Counted from the first letter of the stretch, positions 19,700-29,402 are shown. The stretch is 64,000 nt of DNA from Pseudomonas viridiflava (GCF_900580865.1 NZ_UTBZ01000140.1:124001-188000), one strand, 5' to 3'. Numbers and translations are program-made. Notes: generated by a model from the sequence alone, not told the origin.

Positions 19700-21100
19700 T
19701 CAATCTGAAAGGTCGCGCACCCAGAACAATTCGTGGCGCCGGACAGCCTTGCGGAAAAACTCGTTACTGCCTGTAACAGGCCAGCGACGCCCCGCCAGAC
19801 CCTGCTGGATCCAGCGACGCAATTGCCGTTTGAATGCCTGCCCGCCCTGCAGATCGTGCTCCATGGCCAGCGCCATGGCTTTGTCCAGTTGCACGTCCGC
19901 TGACAACAGCGGACTCCACAACCGATCGGCCGGCAATGCTTCGATGGCTGGCGGCAGCGCGATCCCCGCACCGGCAGGGCCCATCGGCCAGCGATCGTTG
20001 TCGTGCAGGTGGTTGGCGTACATCAGGAGGGTGGCCGGCTTCCAGCTACTCAGCTCGATAGCCTGAAGCAGCGCTTGGGTAGACGCTACATGATCACTGT
20101 GGGGATCGAGTTCAGGATGCGGTGTGACGAGTACTTCTGGACGATAGTGCTCAAGCAGTGTTTTCAAATCAGCCAGCAGATTTTGCCAGGTCGGCTGCCC
20201 ATCGGCATCAGCGGGCAGAGGCAACGGGTTGTGCCGGCGGACACTGCGTACATCGCTTTCCAGCGACTCTCGAGAACCGAACGCCTGAGCAGGCTCTTTG
20301 GCCATAGCGGGCAGCTGCAGGCAGTAATAACCCAACTGCACACACCGATCGGCTGGCACGCCACCCCACAGCGGGATCACCAGACTGTCCCAGCTACGCA
20401 AACGCCCCTTCAAGCGTGCGGCAGCGGCTTGATCAAGGCCCAGACGCTGCAAGTCTTCAGCCTCGATTTCGCCTTGAGTCAAAGTGACAATACTGACGTC
20501 TTCGCAACGGCTGTATAAGCCGAATGCGGCGAGTTCGGCATCATCGGCATGGGGAGCGATGACCATCACCCGTTGTCGGGAATAGTCAGGATTGGCCATG
20601 ACCCACAACACACCGGTCGCGGCCGGCACGCAATGTCGGCCACGCAGCGCTAAAGCGCCCTGCGCCAGCGCATCGCCCTGCCCGGACAGATTAAGGAAGC
20701 GCCGCCCTCTGACGCCACGCTCGAAATCCTGGCGATCATCGCCCACTTCAACAAACGGGTCGAACCAACGACCGAACCAGGTCGACTTCACCTCCAGCTC
20801 GAGCACCAGCGTCTCGCCCTGGCCCAGCGGCTCGCTCAGGCGCACCACGCCGCCCTCAAGGCTCACGGCCTGTCGCGCGGTTTGCGCCGGGAAGTTGTAG
20901 TGATAGTCGTCAGCAGGCCGGTAGAACAGATGATCGGCAAACCAGGCCTCATGTGCAACCCAGGCCAGCACCAGCAACAGCGGCACCAGCCACCACGCAA
21001 TCAGCAAGCCGATCAGCAACAGCGCCAGCAAAAAGGCGATCAGGAACAGACGCTTGTTGCGCCGATGGGCCTTGAGAAGCTGTTGCTTGCGAGCGCTCAT
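19700..21100 (-). CDS. dnpA: PIG-L family de-N-acetylase (DnpA)
   Basis: A 466-residue membrane-anchored deacetylase. The N-terminal basic segment and hydrophobic helices at about residues 18-48 anchor it. The zinc/catalytic motif PHADDAE gives His184, Asp186 and Asp187, and a second zinc ligand is likely in HPELDPHSDHV. In P. aeruginosa DnpA (PA5002) is a de-N-acetylase linked to antibiotic tolerance and thought to act on LPS core or another surface glycan. The start is ATG 21100. It follows mig-14 after four bases, the same pairing as in PAO1. Confidence 0.85.
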   Translation of the reverse strand: MSARKQQLLKAHRRNKRLFLIAFLLALLLIGLLIAWWLVPLLLVLAWVAHEAWFADHLFYRPADDYHYNFPAQTARQAVSLEGGVVRLSEPLGQGETLVLELEVKSTWFGRWFDPFVEVGDDRQDFERGVRGRRFLNLSGQGDALAQGALALRGRHCVPAATGVLWVMANPDYSRQRVMVIAPHADDAELAAFGLYSRCEDVSIVTLTQGEIEAEDLQRLGLDQAAAARLKGRLRSWDSLVIPLWGGVPADRCVQLGYYCLQLPAMAKEPAQAFGSRESLESDVRSVRRHNPLPLPADADGQPTWQNLLADLKTLLEHYRPEVLVTPHPELDPHSDHVASTQALLQAIELSSWKPATLLMYANHLHDNDRWPMGPAGAGIALPPAIEALPADRLWSPLLSADVQLDKAMALAMEHDLQGGQAFKRQLRRWIQQGLAGRRWPVTGSNEFFRKAVRRHELFWVRDLSD

Positions 21101-21104
21101 TGAA

Positions 21105-22001
21105 TCAGACCTTGTAGACCGGCACCGTGTGGCACCAGCGATCCTTGTACTCACGGTCGGCACGACCGAATGAATAACGCAAAGGCTTGCCCAGCGCCTG
21201 TGCGTGTGCCCAGGCTTCTTGGGTGTTGACGAAACTCAGCACACTGCCGGGACTGAACTCGCGGCTCTGCGGGTCGACGCCGCCATTGATGTACTCCAGC
21301 GACACCCATTGCGGCGCTTCGACGCGATACAGCACCTGAATGGCCACGGGCGCCGATTCGAGCATCACCACCGAACCGGTCATGAACTCGCGCAGCAAGG
21401 TGAAGACCTCAACCAGCCCGGCCTTGCCCGGCACTTCAAAGCCCCAGCGCCGCTGAAACAGATCGCCGTAAGCTGCGGCCTGCTCCTGCGGGGTAAAATC
21501 GGACATCGGCACCAGCGATCCGCCCGCCTCTTCCAGCAGGCGCTGCTCGCGACGCTGGTTGTAGCGGAATTTCTTCGAATACTCTTCCGGGAGCCGAGCC
21601 AGGGCCAGGCCTTCTGGCTGCGGCTTCAACGTGCTGATCTGCTCGGCATTGAGCTGGGAGACATAAGCCATACGCTGGCGCACCGGCACGACAACATCGG
21701 GGGCGATCGGCAGGATGATCTCCGCGTTGCCCATGTCCAGCAATCCGCGCTTGCCCTCGCGCTTGAGCACTTCCTTGGACAAGGCAACATGCCGGCCCCA
21801 GCAAGGAATGGCGGCCAGCACATCACCGCCCACGATCCAGCCCAGATAGCGCAGTTCGATACCCACGAATGCCGACAGTCGCTCAACCACCTCGGGATGC
21901 GTGGCAAAGCTGCCGCCGAAACGCTGCCAGGCCCGGGCGTAACTGTCGCGGTCGATCTCGGTCCAGCCACGCTCACGAAAGCTGCGAAACACTGTCAGCA
22001 T
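21105..22001 (-). CDS. mig-14: Mig-14 family protein
   Basis: A 298-residue cytoplasmic or membrane-associated protein of the Mig-14 family, with a GNAT/FemAB-like C-terminal half (FRYNQRREQRLLEEAGG and SYRFG-like LRYSFGRADREYKDRW near the end). Mig-14 is needed for resistance to antimicrobial peptides in Salmonella and P. aeruginosa; the mechanism is not settled. The start ATG overlaps the msbA stop by seven bases (ATGCTGA), and dnpA follows immediately, giving an msbA-mig-14-dnpA-hldE unit concerned with the outer membrane. Confidence 0.85.
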   Translation of the reverse strand: MLTVFRSFRERGWTEIDRDSYARAWQRFGGSFATHPEVVERLSAFVGIELRYLGWIVGGDVLAAIPCWGRHVALSKEVLKREGKRGLLDMGNAEIILPIAPDVVVPVRQRMAYVSQLNAEQISTLKPQPEGLALARLPEEYSKKFRYNQRREQRLLEEAGGSLVPMSDFTPQEQAAAYGDLFQRRWGFEVPGKAGLVEVFTLLREFMTGSVVMLESAPVAIQVLYRVEAPQWVSLEYINGGVDPQSREFSPGSVLSFVNTQEAWAHAQALGKPLRYSFGRADREYKDRWCHTVPVYKV

Positions 22002-23818
22002 ACGTTGGTCGCGTGGGCTGGCAGAGGTTCGTCGCCTTCAAACTCCTTGGCGTGCAGGCGGGAGTAGTAGCCGTTCTGCTCAAGCAGTTGCGTGTGGGTA
22101 CCGCGCTCGACGATCCGGCCTTCGTCCATGACCAGAATCAGGTCAGCCTTCTCAATGGTGCTCAAGCGGTGAGCGATCACCAGGGTCGTGCGGTTTTTCA
22201 CCACATGATCCAGCGCCGCCTGAATATGTCGCTCCGACTCGGTATCGAGGGCGGAAGTAGCCTCGTCGAGAATCAGCAGCGGCGCATCCTTGAGCAGCGC
22301 CCGAGCGATAGCGATGCGCTGGCGTTGGCCGCCAGACAGCAACACGCCGTTTTCACCGACCAGGGTTTCGTAACCTTCCGGCATCTTGACGATGAACTCA
22401 TCGGCATAGGCTTCGGAAGCGGCCCGCTTGACCTCCTCGAACGGCGCACCCGCCAGGTCGCCATAAGCGATGTTGTTGGTCACCGTATCGTTGAACAGCG
22501 TGACCTGCTGGGTCACCAGAGCGATCTGCCGACGCAGGCTGCGCAGGGTGAAGTCCTGCACTTGCACGCCATCGAGCAGGATTTGGCCTTGCGCATGATC
22601 ATGCTGATAAAAGCGCGGAATCAGGCTGGCCAGGGTCGACTTGCCGCTGCCCGAGCGGCCAACCAACGCAACCATTTGCCCCGGCTCGACAACGAAGCTG
22701 ATGTCGTTGAGCACCGCTTTGTCGGTGTCGGGATAATGGAAGCTCAGATTGCGCACTTCCAGACGACCTTCGAGGCGATCCTGTTCGACCGTGCCCTGAT
22801 CCACTTCTGCCGGCTCATCCAGTTGCTCGAAAATACTTTCGGCACCGGCTACGCCTTTCTGAATGGTCGAACTGACTTCCGACAATTGACGGATCGGCTT
22901 GGGCAGCAGGCCGGCCATGGTGATGTAAGCCACCAGATCGCCCGGCGATGCGTCGCCACGAAGGTACAGCACGAGGAACATGACCACGGCCATGGCGCTG
23001 TATGTCACCAGTTGCAACATCGGCGTGTAAACGGCGCCGGTCTTGGTCATCGTCAACTGCTTGTCGGTGTTGCTCTGGCTGGCATCGCGAAAGCGATCCT
23101 TTTCGTACTGCTCGCCGCCAAAACTGCGCACAACGCGGTAGCCATGAATGGTCTCGGACGCGACATGGGTGACGTTACCCATCGAAACCTGGATCTTCTT
23201 GCTTTGCTTGCGAAATTTTTTGCTGGTGCTGCTCACCATCAAGCCGATCAACGGCAGGATGGCGACCATCACCAGGGTGAGCTTCCAGTTCATCCACAAC
23301 AGGGTGCAGAACAGGAAAATCACCGTCATGCCTTCACGGATGACCACTTTGATCGCGTCGGTTGCCGCGCCGGTGACCATCGTCACGTTGAAGGTGATGC
23401 GGGAAATCAGGTGGCCCGAGTTGTTCTTGTCAAAGAAGCGGTTAGGCAGCTCCAGCAACTTGTTGAACAGCACGACCCGCAGGTCATGCACCAACCCCAG
23501 GGAAACCCGGGCCAGGAAGAAGTTGCCAAGGTACGAACCCACACCCTGCAACAGCGCGATGAGCACGATCATCAGCGGCACGGTTTCGAGCAACTGCAAT
23601 TTGCCCAGATAAGGGTTGCCCGGAAACAGGCTGGCTTCAGGATTGGCCAGGCCATCGACGAAATACTTGAGGATATAAGCGAGCATCGGCTGAGTCGATG
23701 CGAAGATCAGAAACCCGACGATACTGAGAAGGAAGAGACCGGCATAAGGCCGCACGTAAGCCAAAAGGCGGAAATAGATCGCCAGCGTTGACTGGGCTTT
23801 CGGTTCAGGACTGCTCAT
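21995..23818 (-). CDS. msbA: Lipid A/LPS ABC flippase MsbA
   Basis: A homodimeric exporter of 607 residues that flips core-lipid A across the inner membrane. The N-terminal half has six transmembrane helices. The C-terminal ATPase has Walker A GRSGSGKST, signature LSGGQRQRIAIARALL, Walker B LLILDEATSALD and H-loop IAHRLST. It is divergent from the kinase-like gene at 23944 and heads the mig-14-dnpA-hldE run. Other type I exporters share this layout, but the LPS context and full-length organisation make MsbA the best call. Confidence 0.94.
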   Translation of the reverse strand: MSSPEPKAQSTLAIYFRLLAYVRPYAGLFLLSIVGFLIFASTQPMLAYILKYFVDGLANPEASLFPGNPYLGKLQLLETVPLMIVLIALLQGVGSYLGNFFLARVSLGLVHDLRVVLFNKLLELPNRFFDKNNSGHLISRITFNVTMVTGAATDAIKVVIREGMTVIFLFCTLLWMNWKLTLVMVAILPLIGLMVSSTSKKFRKQSKKIQVSMGNVTHVASETIHGYRVVRSFGGEQYEKDRFRDASQSNTDKQLTMTKTGAVYTPMLQLVTYSAMAVVMFLVLYLRGDASPGDLVAYITMAGLLPKPIRQLSEVSSTIQKGVAGAESIFEQLDEPAEVDQGTVEQDRLEGRLEVRNLSFHYPDTDKAVLNDISFVVEPGQMVALVGRSGSGKSTLASLIPRFYQHDHAQGQILLDGVQVQDFTLRSLRRQIALVTQQVTLFNDTVTNNIAYGDLAGAPFEEVKRAASEAYADEFIVKMPEGYETLVGENGVLLSGGQRQRIAIARALLKDAPLLILDEATSALDTESERHIQAALDHVVKNRTTLVIAHRLSTIEKADLILVMDEGRIVERGTHTQLLEQNGYYSRLHAKEFEGDEPLPAHATNVC

Positions 23819-23943
23819 GGTGATCCGCGCAATTCAGTGAGGCGCCGATGATATCACACGCGTTTTTGCCCCGATAAACATGACTTCAAGCCAGCCTTCG
23901 ACCAAGTCGGTTAAGATACCCCGCTAATGATGGGGAGCCCGAT

Positions 23944-24597
23944 ATGCAATCGATTGATCACAGCACTTACGAGGCACTGCGCAAAGGTGCACACGTATTG
24001 GAGGCCGACGGTTCCGGCGACAAGGTGCTCAGATTGGCCGATGGACGCATGCTCAAACTGTTCCGCCGCAAGCGACTGCTCAGTTCGGCGCTGTTTTACC
24101 CCTATGCACAACGCTTTGCCGACAACACCCGGGCACTCGAACAACGCGGCATCCTCTGCCCGACAGTGATCGCGGTGTATCGCATCCCGAGCATCGAACG
24201 TGACTGCGTTTATTACAGCCCACTGGCGGGCAACACCGTGCGCCAGTTGCAAGGCACCAGCGAAGGGACTGACTCACTGAGATTTCAACTGGGCGCGTAT
24301 TTCGCTCAATTGCACGAGAAAGGTGTGTACTTCCGGTCGCTACACTTCGGCAACGTCGTTCTGACACCCGACAACCATCTGGGCCTGATCGATATCGCCG
24401 ACCTGCGCTGTCAGAAACGCGCACTCAGTGACAGCAAGCGCCTGCGCAACTTCGCCCATTTGCTGCGCTACAAGGAAGACCGGCAGTGGTTGCTGGGCGA
24501 GGACGCTGGCGATACGTTTATCGAAGGTTACCGACAAGCGTTGCCGAGCAACCGGCAGGCGCCACTGATCTCTCGCCTGCGTCCGCTGCTGGGTTGA
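23944..24597 (+). CDS. Kinase-fold protein of the LPS kinase/toluene-tolerance group, atypical active site
   Basis: A 217-residue protein related to WaaP-type small kinases. The region that should hold the catalytic loop reads FRSLHFGN (130-137), so the usual His-x-Asp is replaced, with Ser132 where the catalytic Asp should be. His134, Asn137 and Asp150 (LGLIDIADL) remain. This suggests a pseudokinase or a shifted mechanism. Homologues lie beside msbA in other Pseudomonas (PA4998 in PAO1, from memory). GGGGAG precedes the start. It converges with the gene at 24601 with only three bases between. Confidence 0.7.
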   Translation: MQSIDHSTYEALRKGAHVLEADGSGDKVLRLADGRMLKLFRRKRLLSSALFYPYAQRFADNTRALEQRGILCPTVIAVYRIPSIERDCVYYSPLAGNTVRQLQGTSEGTDSLRFQLGAYFAQLHEKGVYFRSLHFGNVVLTPDNHLGLIDIADLRCQKRALSDSKRLRNFAHLLRYKEDRQWLLGEDAGDTFIEGYRQALPSNRQAPLISRLRPLLG

Positions 24598-24600
24598 GCC

Positions 24601-26061
24601 TCAGCGCCCGATGACCACCACCGTGGCCCCTTTGCGGTTGGCGAAGTGTTCGATAATGCGCAGCTTGTGTGCCAACAGCCACTCGTTCAGCCACGGCTCG
24701 TCACCTTTGGCCTCGATGAGAAAATACTGATAGTCGCCAGCATGGGACGGCGACATCGCTTCCTCCGCTGTCAGTACCGGCATCACGTAGCCGCGGCCGG
24801 CGTAATAGCTGATCCGCCCATCCTCGAAATACGTCTGCGCGTCCGGCTCGACATGGGTCGACAACCAGCGGCCAGCCTCGACGTAATGGGTTTTGCCGAC
24901 CCCGGTGGAAATGACGTTCGACAGCATCACCAGCAACCCCAGAGCCACCAGCCACTTGCCGCACCGCGGGAATTCTCGGACAAACGCCGCCAGTCCCATC
25001 GCCAGCACAGGCACAAACAACAGATTCAGAAAGCTCAGGTAGCGCGTATTCATGAACTGTTGCTTGATGAAAAACAGCACCAGCACCACCACATACAGCA
25101 ACGCCGCCCAGGCAAAGGGTCGATAGTCGCGCCAATAGACGCTCAGAACGCCCCAGTTGCGCCGCAGAATGAAAGGAACGGCGAAAGGCCCCATCAACTT
25201 CACAAAACTGATGGCCATGGTCGCCAGGATGCCGAAGAAAATGATCCGGCCCGCCTCATCCTGGGAATACTTGTTGATGAGCGAATTGGCAAACTGATCG
25301 CGCAGCATCTGGAAGGCAGCAAGCACACTGTGTGGCGCAATCATGTCCAGATAGAGCATCACGCGCGCCGACATGAACACACCCGACACCGAAACGGCCA
25401 GCAGCCCCAAAACCGGTAGCAGCGAGAACTGCGCGAATTGCATCCGTCGGCCCGGCGACCACAGATTGGGCAACTGCCACAGCCCCAACGCCGCCACCAG
25501 CAGCAAGGCTTCCAGCCGAAACAAGGCTGCCGCGACGATAGCCAGATGAATGAAAGCCGCCCGCAGCCAGCCGCCACGGGCTTGCCAGCGCAGCGCGAGC
25601 CAGAGCGTCAGTGTGCAGAAGAACCAGAAACCGCATTCACGGATGATGTCATTGCGAAAGGCATTCACCGCCGGCATGGCCAATACCACCAGACAAGCCC
25701 AACGGGTGAGGTGCGCCGACCGCTGGCGAACACAGTCCACCATCAGCGCGCTGGTGCCGGCGAAAAAGAGACCGCACCAAAGATAGGCGCTCAGCTCCAA
25801 CGGCAAATGCACGACGGTATGCGTACCGGCCAGCAGAAAGGAAAACCAGGGCCAGTCGAAAGTAGCCCAGGCTACATTCGGCCCGTGCTCGCTGACCTGT
25901 TGCGCAATATCTATATACAGCGCGGCATCACGCCCCACTGTCGCAGTGCCCGATACCGCTATCAGCGATAACAGCGCACTGCCCAAAAACGCCAGCCAGA
26001 CCGGGTATTCATCGATGATTCTGGAGACTCGAGTTACCACGCTACCGCCCGTACCTTTCAC
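24601..26061 (-). CDS. Membrane glycosyltransferase-like protein (GT-C fold, GT39/ArnT-like)
   Basis: A 486-residue inner-membrane protein with about 10-12 hydrophobic helices. Near the N terminus the loop TATVGRDAALYIDIAQQV puts Asp45 after the first helix, the position of the acidic catalytic residue in GT-C enzymes such as ArnT and PMT. The start is a GTG (26059-26061) with GAGG seven bases upstream. It probably transfers a sugar from a polyprenyl-phosphate carrier onto LPS or a related glycan in the periplasm. In PAO1 the O-antigen ligase waaL lies near here; this protein is not an obvious WaaL. Confidence 0.7.
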   Translation of the reverse strand: MKGTGGSVVTRVSRIIDEYPVWLAFLGSALLSLIAVSGTATVGRDAALYIDIAQQVSEHGPNVAWATFDWPWFSFLLAGTHTVVHLPLELSAYLWCGLFFAGTSALMVDCVRQRSAHLTRWACLVVLAMPAVNAFRNDIIRECGFWFFCTLTLWLALRWQARGGWLRAAFIHLAIVAAALFRLEALLLVAALGLWQLPNLWSPGRRMQFAQFSLLPVLGLLAVSVSGVFMSARVMLYLDMIAPHSVLAAFQMLRDQFANSLINKYSQDEAGRIIFFGILATMAISFVKLMGPFAVPFILRRNWGVLSVYWRDYRPFAWAALLYVVVLVLFFIKQQFMNTRYLSFLNLLFVPVLAMGLAAFVREFPRCGKWLVALGLLVMLSNVISTGVGKTHYVEAGRWLSTHVEPDAQTYFEDGRISYYAGRGYVMPVLTAEEAMSPSHAGDYQYFLIEAKGDEPWLNEWLLAHKLRIIEHFANRKGATVVVIGR

Positions 26062-26115
26062 CCAGCCACCTCACCGACAACCATTACAAGGTCCGCGCAC
26101 GTCACCGCGACCCAC

Positions 26116-27024
26116 TTACCGAAACAGCAACCGCAAAGCCTTGCGGGTATATGACCAGCGTGAAAACGTACGCCAGTCTGCACGCAGGGCCTGAAAATAA
26201 AACGACTTGGCCAGCTTGTACTCGCCATGGGAATAACAGTCGCGAAACAACGATAAACAGCGCTGCGCCAGAAACGCCTGACGCAGATCACTCATCTCCT
26301 CGGGCATCCGTCGCGAGGAGAAAACTTCGCTGACAACCTGTTCCGTGCCTGCGGCAAGACTTTGGCGTAAATCATGGCGCATGCTGTCGGCATGCTTGTA
26401 GATCAGCGCCAGAGGCGCGTCCAGAACGCTGCAGGGGTAACGTGCCAACACTTGGGCAAACACTGGCAAGTCTTCCACGTTGCGCAAATGTTCCGGGTAA
26501 TTACCCAAGACAAACACATCGCGATGCATCGCACAGGCGCCGTTTGAAATCGAAACTGTCTTGCTCAACAAGTAACCCTGCAAGCGCTGACGGGGCGTCA
26601 CAGGCAAAGGCCTGGCCGCCTGCAAGCTGCGTCGTCCATCAGCAAACACCGACCAGTGCGCGCCGATCACCATAAGGCTTTGCGGATGGCTGGCGATGTG
26701 CTGCGAAAGCGCAGCCAGTGCGCCGGGAGCCATCTCGTCATCGGAGTCGAGAAACACCAGATACGTTCCGGTGGTCTCTTCGAGCCCGCGATTGCGCACC
26801 GACGACAAACCACCGTTGCTTTTGCGTAGCGCACGAAAACGCCTGCCATGCTTGAGCAGGAGTTGTTCCACTACCTCTGGCGTATCGTCCGTCGACCCAT
26901 CGTCGATGACCAGCAGATCCGCCGCCGCCTCATCCAGCTGCGCCAACACCGACTCCACTGCTCGTGGCAGGGTTCGTGCGTAGTTGTAAACCGGAATGAC
27001 GACGCTGATCAGTGTTTCAGTCAA
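26116..27024 (-). CDS. Glycosyltransferase family 2, probable LPS core sugar transferase
   Basis: A 302-residue GT-A protein. SVVIPVYNYARTL starts the Rossmann-like fold, with VIDDGSTDDT at 39-48 and the metal-binding FLDSDDE at 91-97. It begins with TTG (27022-27024) inside the end of wapO (TTGACTGA), preceded by AAAGGA at seven bases; no ATG could keep the first strand. PAO1 has a GT2 rhamnosyltransferase, WapR, in this region, and this could be its counterpart, but the sugar cannot be decided from sequence. Confidence 0.8.
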   Translation of the reverse strand: MTETLISVVIPVYNYARTLPRAVESVLAQLDEAAADLLVIDDGSTDDTPEVVEQLLLKHGRRFRALRKSNGGLSSVRNRGLEETTGTYLVFLDSDDEMAPGALAALSQHIASHPQSLMVIGAHWSVFADGRRSLQAARPLPVTPRQRLQGYLLSKTVSISNGACAMHRDVFVLGNYPEHLRNVEDLPVFAQVLARYPCSVLDAPLALIYKHADSMRHDLRQSLAAGTEQVVSEVFSSRRMPEEMSDLRQAFLAQRCLSLFRDCYSHGEYKLAKSFYFQALRADWRTFSRWSYTRKALRLLFR

Positions 27025-28771
27025 GTTCGTATCCTTTTACACCCTCTTTTACGACCAGAATATCTTCCATGATCAGGTATTCCAGGTCAGAACCGAAAAA
27101 CATGTTCAACGCGTCGGTCGGCGAGCAGATCATCGGTTCGCCACGACGGTTAAGCGAGGTGTTCAGCGATACACCATTACCGGTCAGATTTTCCAGCGCC
27201 TTCATCATATCGTAGTAGCGCGGGTTGTATTCGCGCTTGAGCACCTGGGCGCGAGAGGTACCATCTTCGTGGACAACTTCCGGCACGCGGGTCTTCCACT
27301 CTTCAGCCACTTCGAAGGTGAAGGTCATGAACGGTGCCGGGTGATCGATCTTGATCATTTGCGGCGCGACCGTGTCGAGCATCGACGGGCAGAAAGGCCT
27401 CCAGCGCTCGCGGAACTTGATCTGGTGGTTGATCCGGTCAGCCACACCCGCCACGCTCGGGCAACCGATGATCGAACGACCACCCAATGCACGCGGGCCG
27501 AACTCCATGCGCCCCTGGAACCAGGCCACCGGATTGCCCTCGACCATGATCTTGGCGATCTGCTCAGGCATGTTGTCGAGCTTGCGCCAGGTCGGCTTGC
27601 TCTCGTGACGCGCGCAGGCGGCGATCACATCTTCGTTGCTGTACGACGGGCCGAGGTAGACGTGTTCCATCTTCTCGACCGGTACGCCACGGGCGTGCGA
27701 AACGTAAGCGGCGGCGCCCACGGCAGTGCCGGCATCGCCGGACGCCGGCTGGACGAACAGTTCCTTGATGTCGTCGCGGGCGATGATTTTCTGGTTCAGC
27801 TTGACGTTCAATGCACAGCCGCCGGCGAAGGCCAGCTTGCCGGTTTCCTTGAGCACATCGCCCAGGTAGTGATCGATCATCTGCAACGCCAGTTTCTCGA
27901 ACAGCGCTTGCATGCTCGCGGCGTAGTGGATGTACGGTTCGTCAGCGATATCGCCTTCGCGCTTCGGACCCAGCCACTCGATCAGCTTCGGCGAGAAGTA
28001 GAAGCCTTTACCCTTCTCTTTGTAGCGACGCAGGCCGATCACGTTGGCGTAGTCGGTGTTGATCACCAACTCGCCATTCTCGAACGAGGCCAGACGCGAG
28101 AAGTCGTATTTGCTGGCATCACCGTAAGGCGCCATGCCCATGACCTTGAACTCACCGTCGAGCATCTCGAAACCGAGGAACTCGGTGATTGCACCGTACA
28201 GGCCGCCGAGGGAGTCCGGATCGAAGAATTCCTTGATCTTGTGGATCTTGCCGTTTTCGCCGTAGCCGAAAAAGGTCGTGGCGTACTCACCTTTGCCGTC
28301 GATACCGAGAATCGCGGTTTTTTCTTTGAAACCGGAGCAGTGGTAAGCGCTGGAGGCGTGAGCCAGGTGATGCTCGACCGGCTCGATCTTGATCTTTTTC
28401 GGATCGAAACCCAGCTGTTCCAGGCACCAGACAATCTTGTTGCGATAACGCTTGTAGCGGCGATTGCCCATCAGGATTGCATCAAGGGCGCGATCGGGCG
28501 CGTACCAGTAACGCTTGGCGTAGTGCCAGCGCGCCTTGCCGAACAGGCTGATCGGAGCAAATGGAATCGCTACCACGTCAACGTCGGACGGCTTGATGCC
28601 GGCCTGCTCAAGACAGAACTTCGCCGATTCGTAGGGCATGCGGTTCTTTGCATGCTTATCGCGTACGAAGCGCTCTTCCTCAGCCGCCGCCACCAGCTTG
28701 CCGTCGATGTACAAGGCTGCTGAAGGGTCATGGCTAAGGGCGCCGGACAGGCCAAGAATCGTCAATGCCAC
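27017..28771 (-). CDS. wapO: Carbamoyltransferase (NodU/CmcH family), LPS core carbamoylation
   Basis: A 584-residue enzyme that uses carbamoyl phosphate and ATP. The N-terminal TobZ/Kae1-like domain starts ILGLSGALSHDPSAAL and contains HLAHASSAYHCSG and AFAGGCALNVKLNQK. The C-terminal domain has FGPRALGGRSI and FRERWRPFCPSMLD. In P. aeruginosa the homologue at this place (PA5005, WapO) carbamoylates heptose II of the core at position 7. The GT2 gene at 26116 starts within its last codons, so the two products are made together. Confidence 0.88.
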   Translation of the reverse strand: MALTILGLSGALSHDPSAALYIDGKLVAAAEEERFVRDKHAKNRMPYESAKFCLEQAGIKPSDVDVVAIPFAPISLFGKARWHYAKRYWYAPDRALDAILMGNRRYKRYRNKIVWCLEQLGFDPKKIKIEPVEHHLAHASSAYHCSGFKEKTAILGIDGKGEYATTFFGYGENGKIHKIKEFFDPDSLGGLYGAITEFLGFEMLDGEFKVMGMAPYGDASKYDFSRLASFENGELVINTDYANVIGLRRYKEKGKGFYFSPKLIEWLGPKREGDIADEPYIHYAASMQALFEKLALQMIDHYLGDVLKETGKLAFAGGCALNVKLNQKIIARDDIKELFVQPASGDAGTAVGAAAYVSHARGVPVEKMEHVYLGPSYSNEDVIAACARHESKPTWRKLDNMPEQIAKIMVEGNPVAWFQGRMEFGPRALGGRSIIGCPSVAGVADRINHQIKFRERWRPFCPSMLDTVAPQMIKIDHPAPFMTFTFEVAEEWKTRVPEVVHEDGTSRAQVLKREYNPRYYDMMKALENLTGNGVSLNTSLNRRGEPMICSPTDALNMFFGSDLEYLIMEDILVVKEGVKGYELD

Positions 28772-28942
28772 AGGGGTCTAGCCTCTTTAGTCTGCGTGCA
28801 GGCGCGATGCGCCTTGAAAATTGATGTGCCCTCGCACAGGGCGAGTGACAGCTAAAGGGCGGGATTATAGCGTAAACGAGAAGGGAATTACCCTGCGCAA
28901 TTGCCCCAGGGCGAATGGTTTGGAGAAACCTTGCCCTGTGAC

Positions 28943-29278
28943 TCAATAACCACCCTTTCGCCAGTAAATACCAAGGTTGCCGTCGGTGATCTGACGATAA
29001 ACCGTATAGGGCAGCGATACTGTATCGAATACACCGGACAATGGCAGATCCAGCAGCACGAAAGGCACCAGAAATCCGCTGGGATCGGGGGGCGCGTTCA
29101 ACACGCAGAAATCGAAGGCCAAACCGCTGTAAATCCGCGGAATGGATTGGCAGTAAGTATTTTGCTTGCGCATGTCCCGAGCGACGTCGGCATCGTCTTG
29201 CAAAACGGTCAGAGCGCTGCCGCAACCGGCCAGAACCCATGAAAATGCACCCAGCGTCACAGCTTGTTTGATGGTCAA
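28943..29278 (-). CDS. YceK/YidQ family lipoprotein
   Basis: A small 111-residue lipoprotein. I place the start at TTG 29276-29278 (M-TIKQAVTLG) because GGAGG lies seven bases upstream and this gives a proper lipoprotein signal ending in VLAGC with Cys19. The mature part has CQSIPRIYSGLAFDFCVLNAP and VFDTVSLPYTVYRQ, the conserved pattern of the YceK/YidQ (DUF1375) family, whose function is unknown. An ATG-initiated reading from 29536 adds 86 residues without a signal and is unlikely. It sits alone between the LPS kinase gene and wapO, on the same strand as both. Confidence 0.8.
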   Translation of the reverse strand: MTIKQAVTLGAFSWVLAGCGSALTVLQDDADVARDMRKQNTYCQSIPRIYSGLAFDFCVLNAPPDPSGFLVPFVLLDLPLSGVFDTVSLPYTVYRQITDGNLGIYWRKGGY

Positions 29279-29402
29279 GATTCGCCCTCCAAGGTCGTTG
29301 GGCAAATTAGCATCGGGGCTGGACAGGGCACAGTTCATGGCTTCTGGATAAGCTGTAGGACAAGTCGCTGAACTTTGTCCTCTACTGCTGTAGTGATTTG
29401 AC

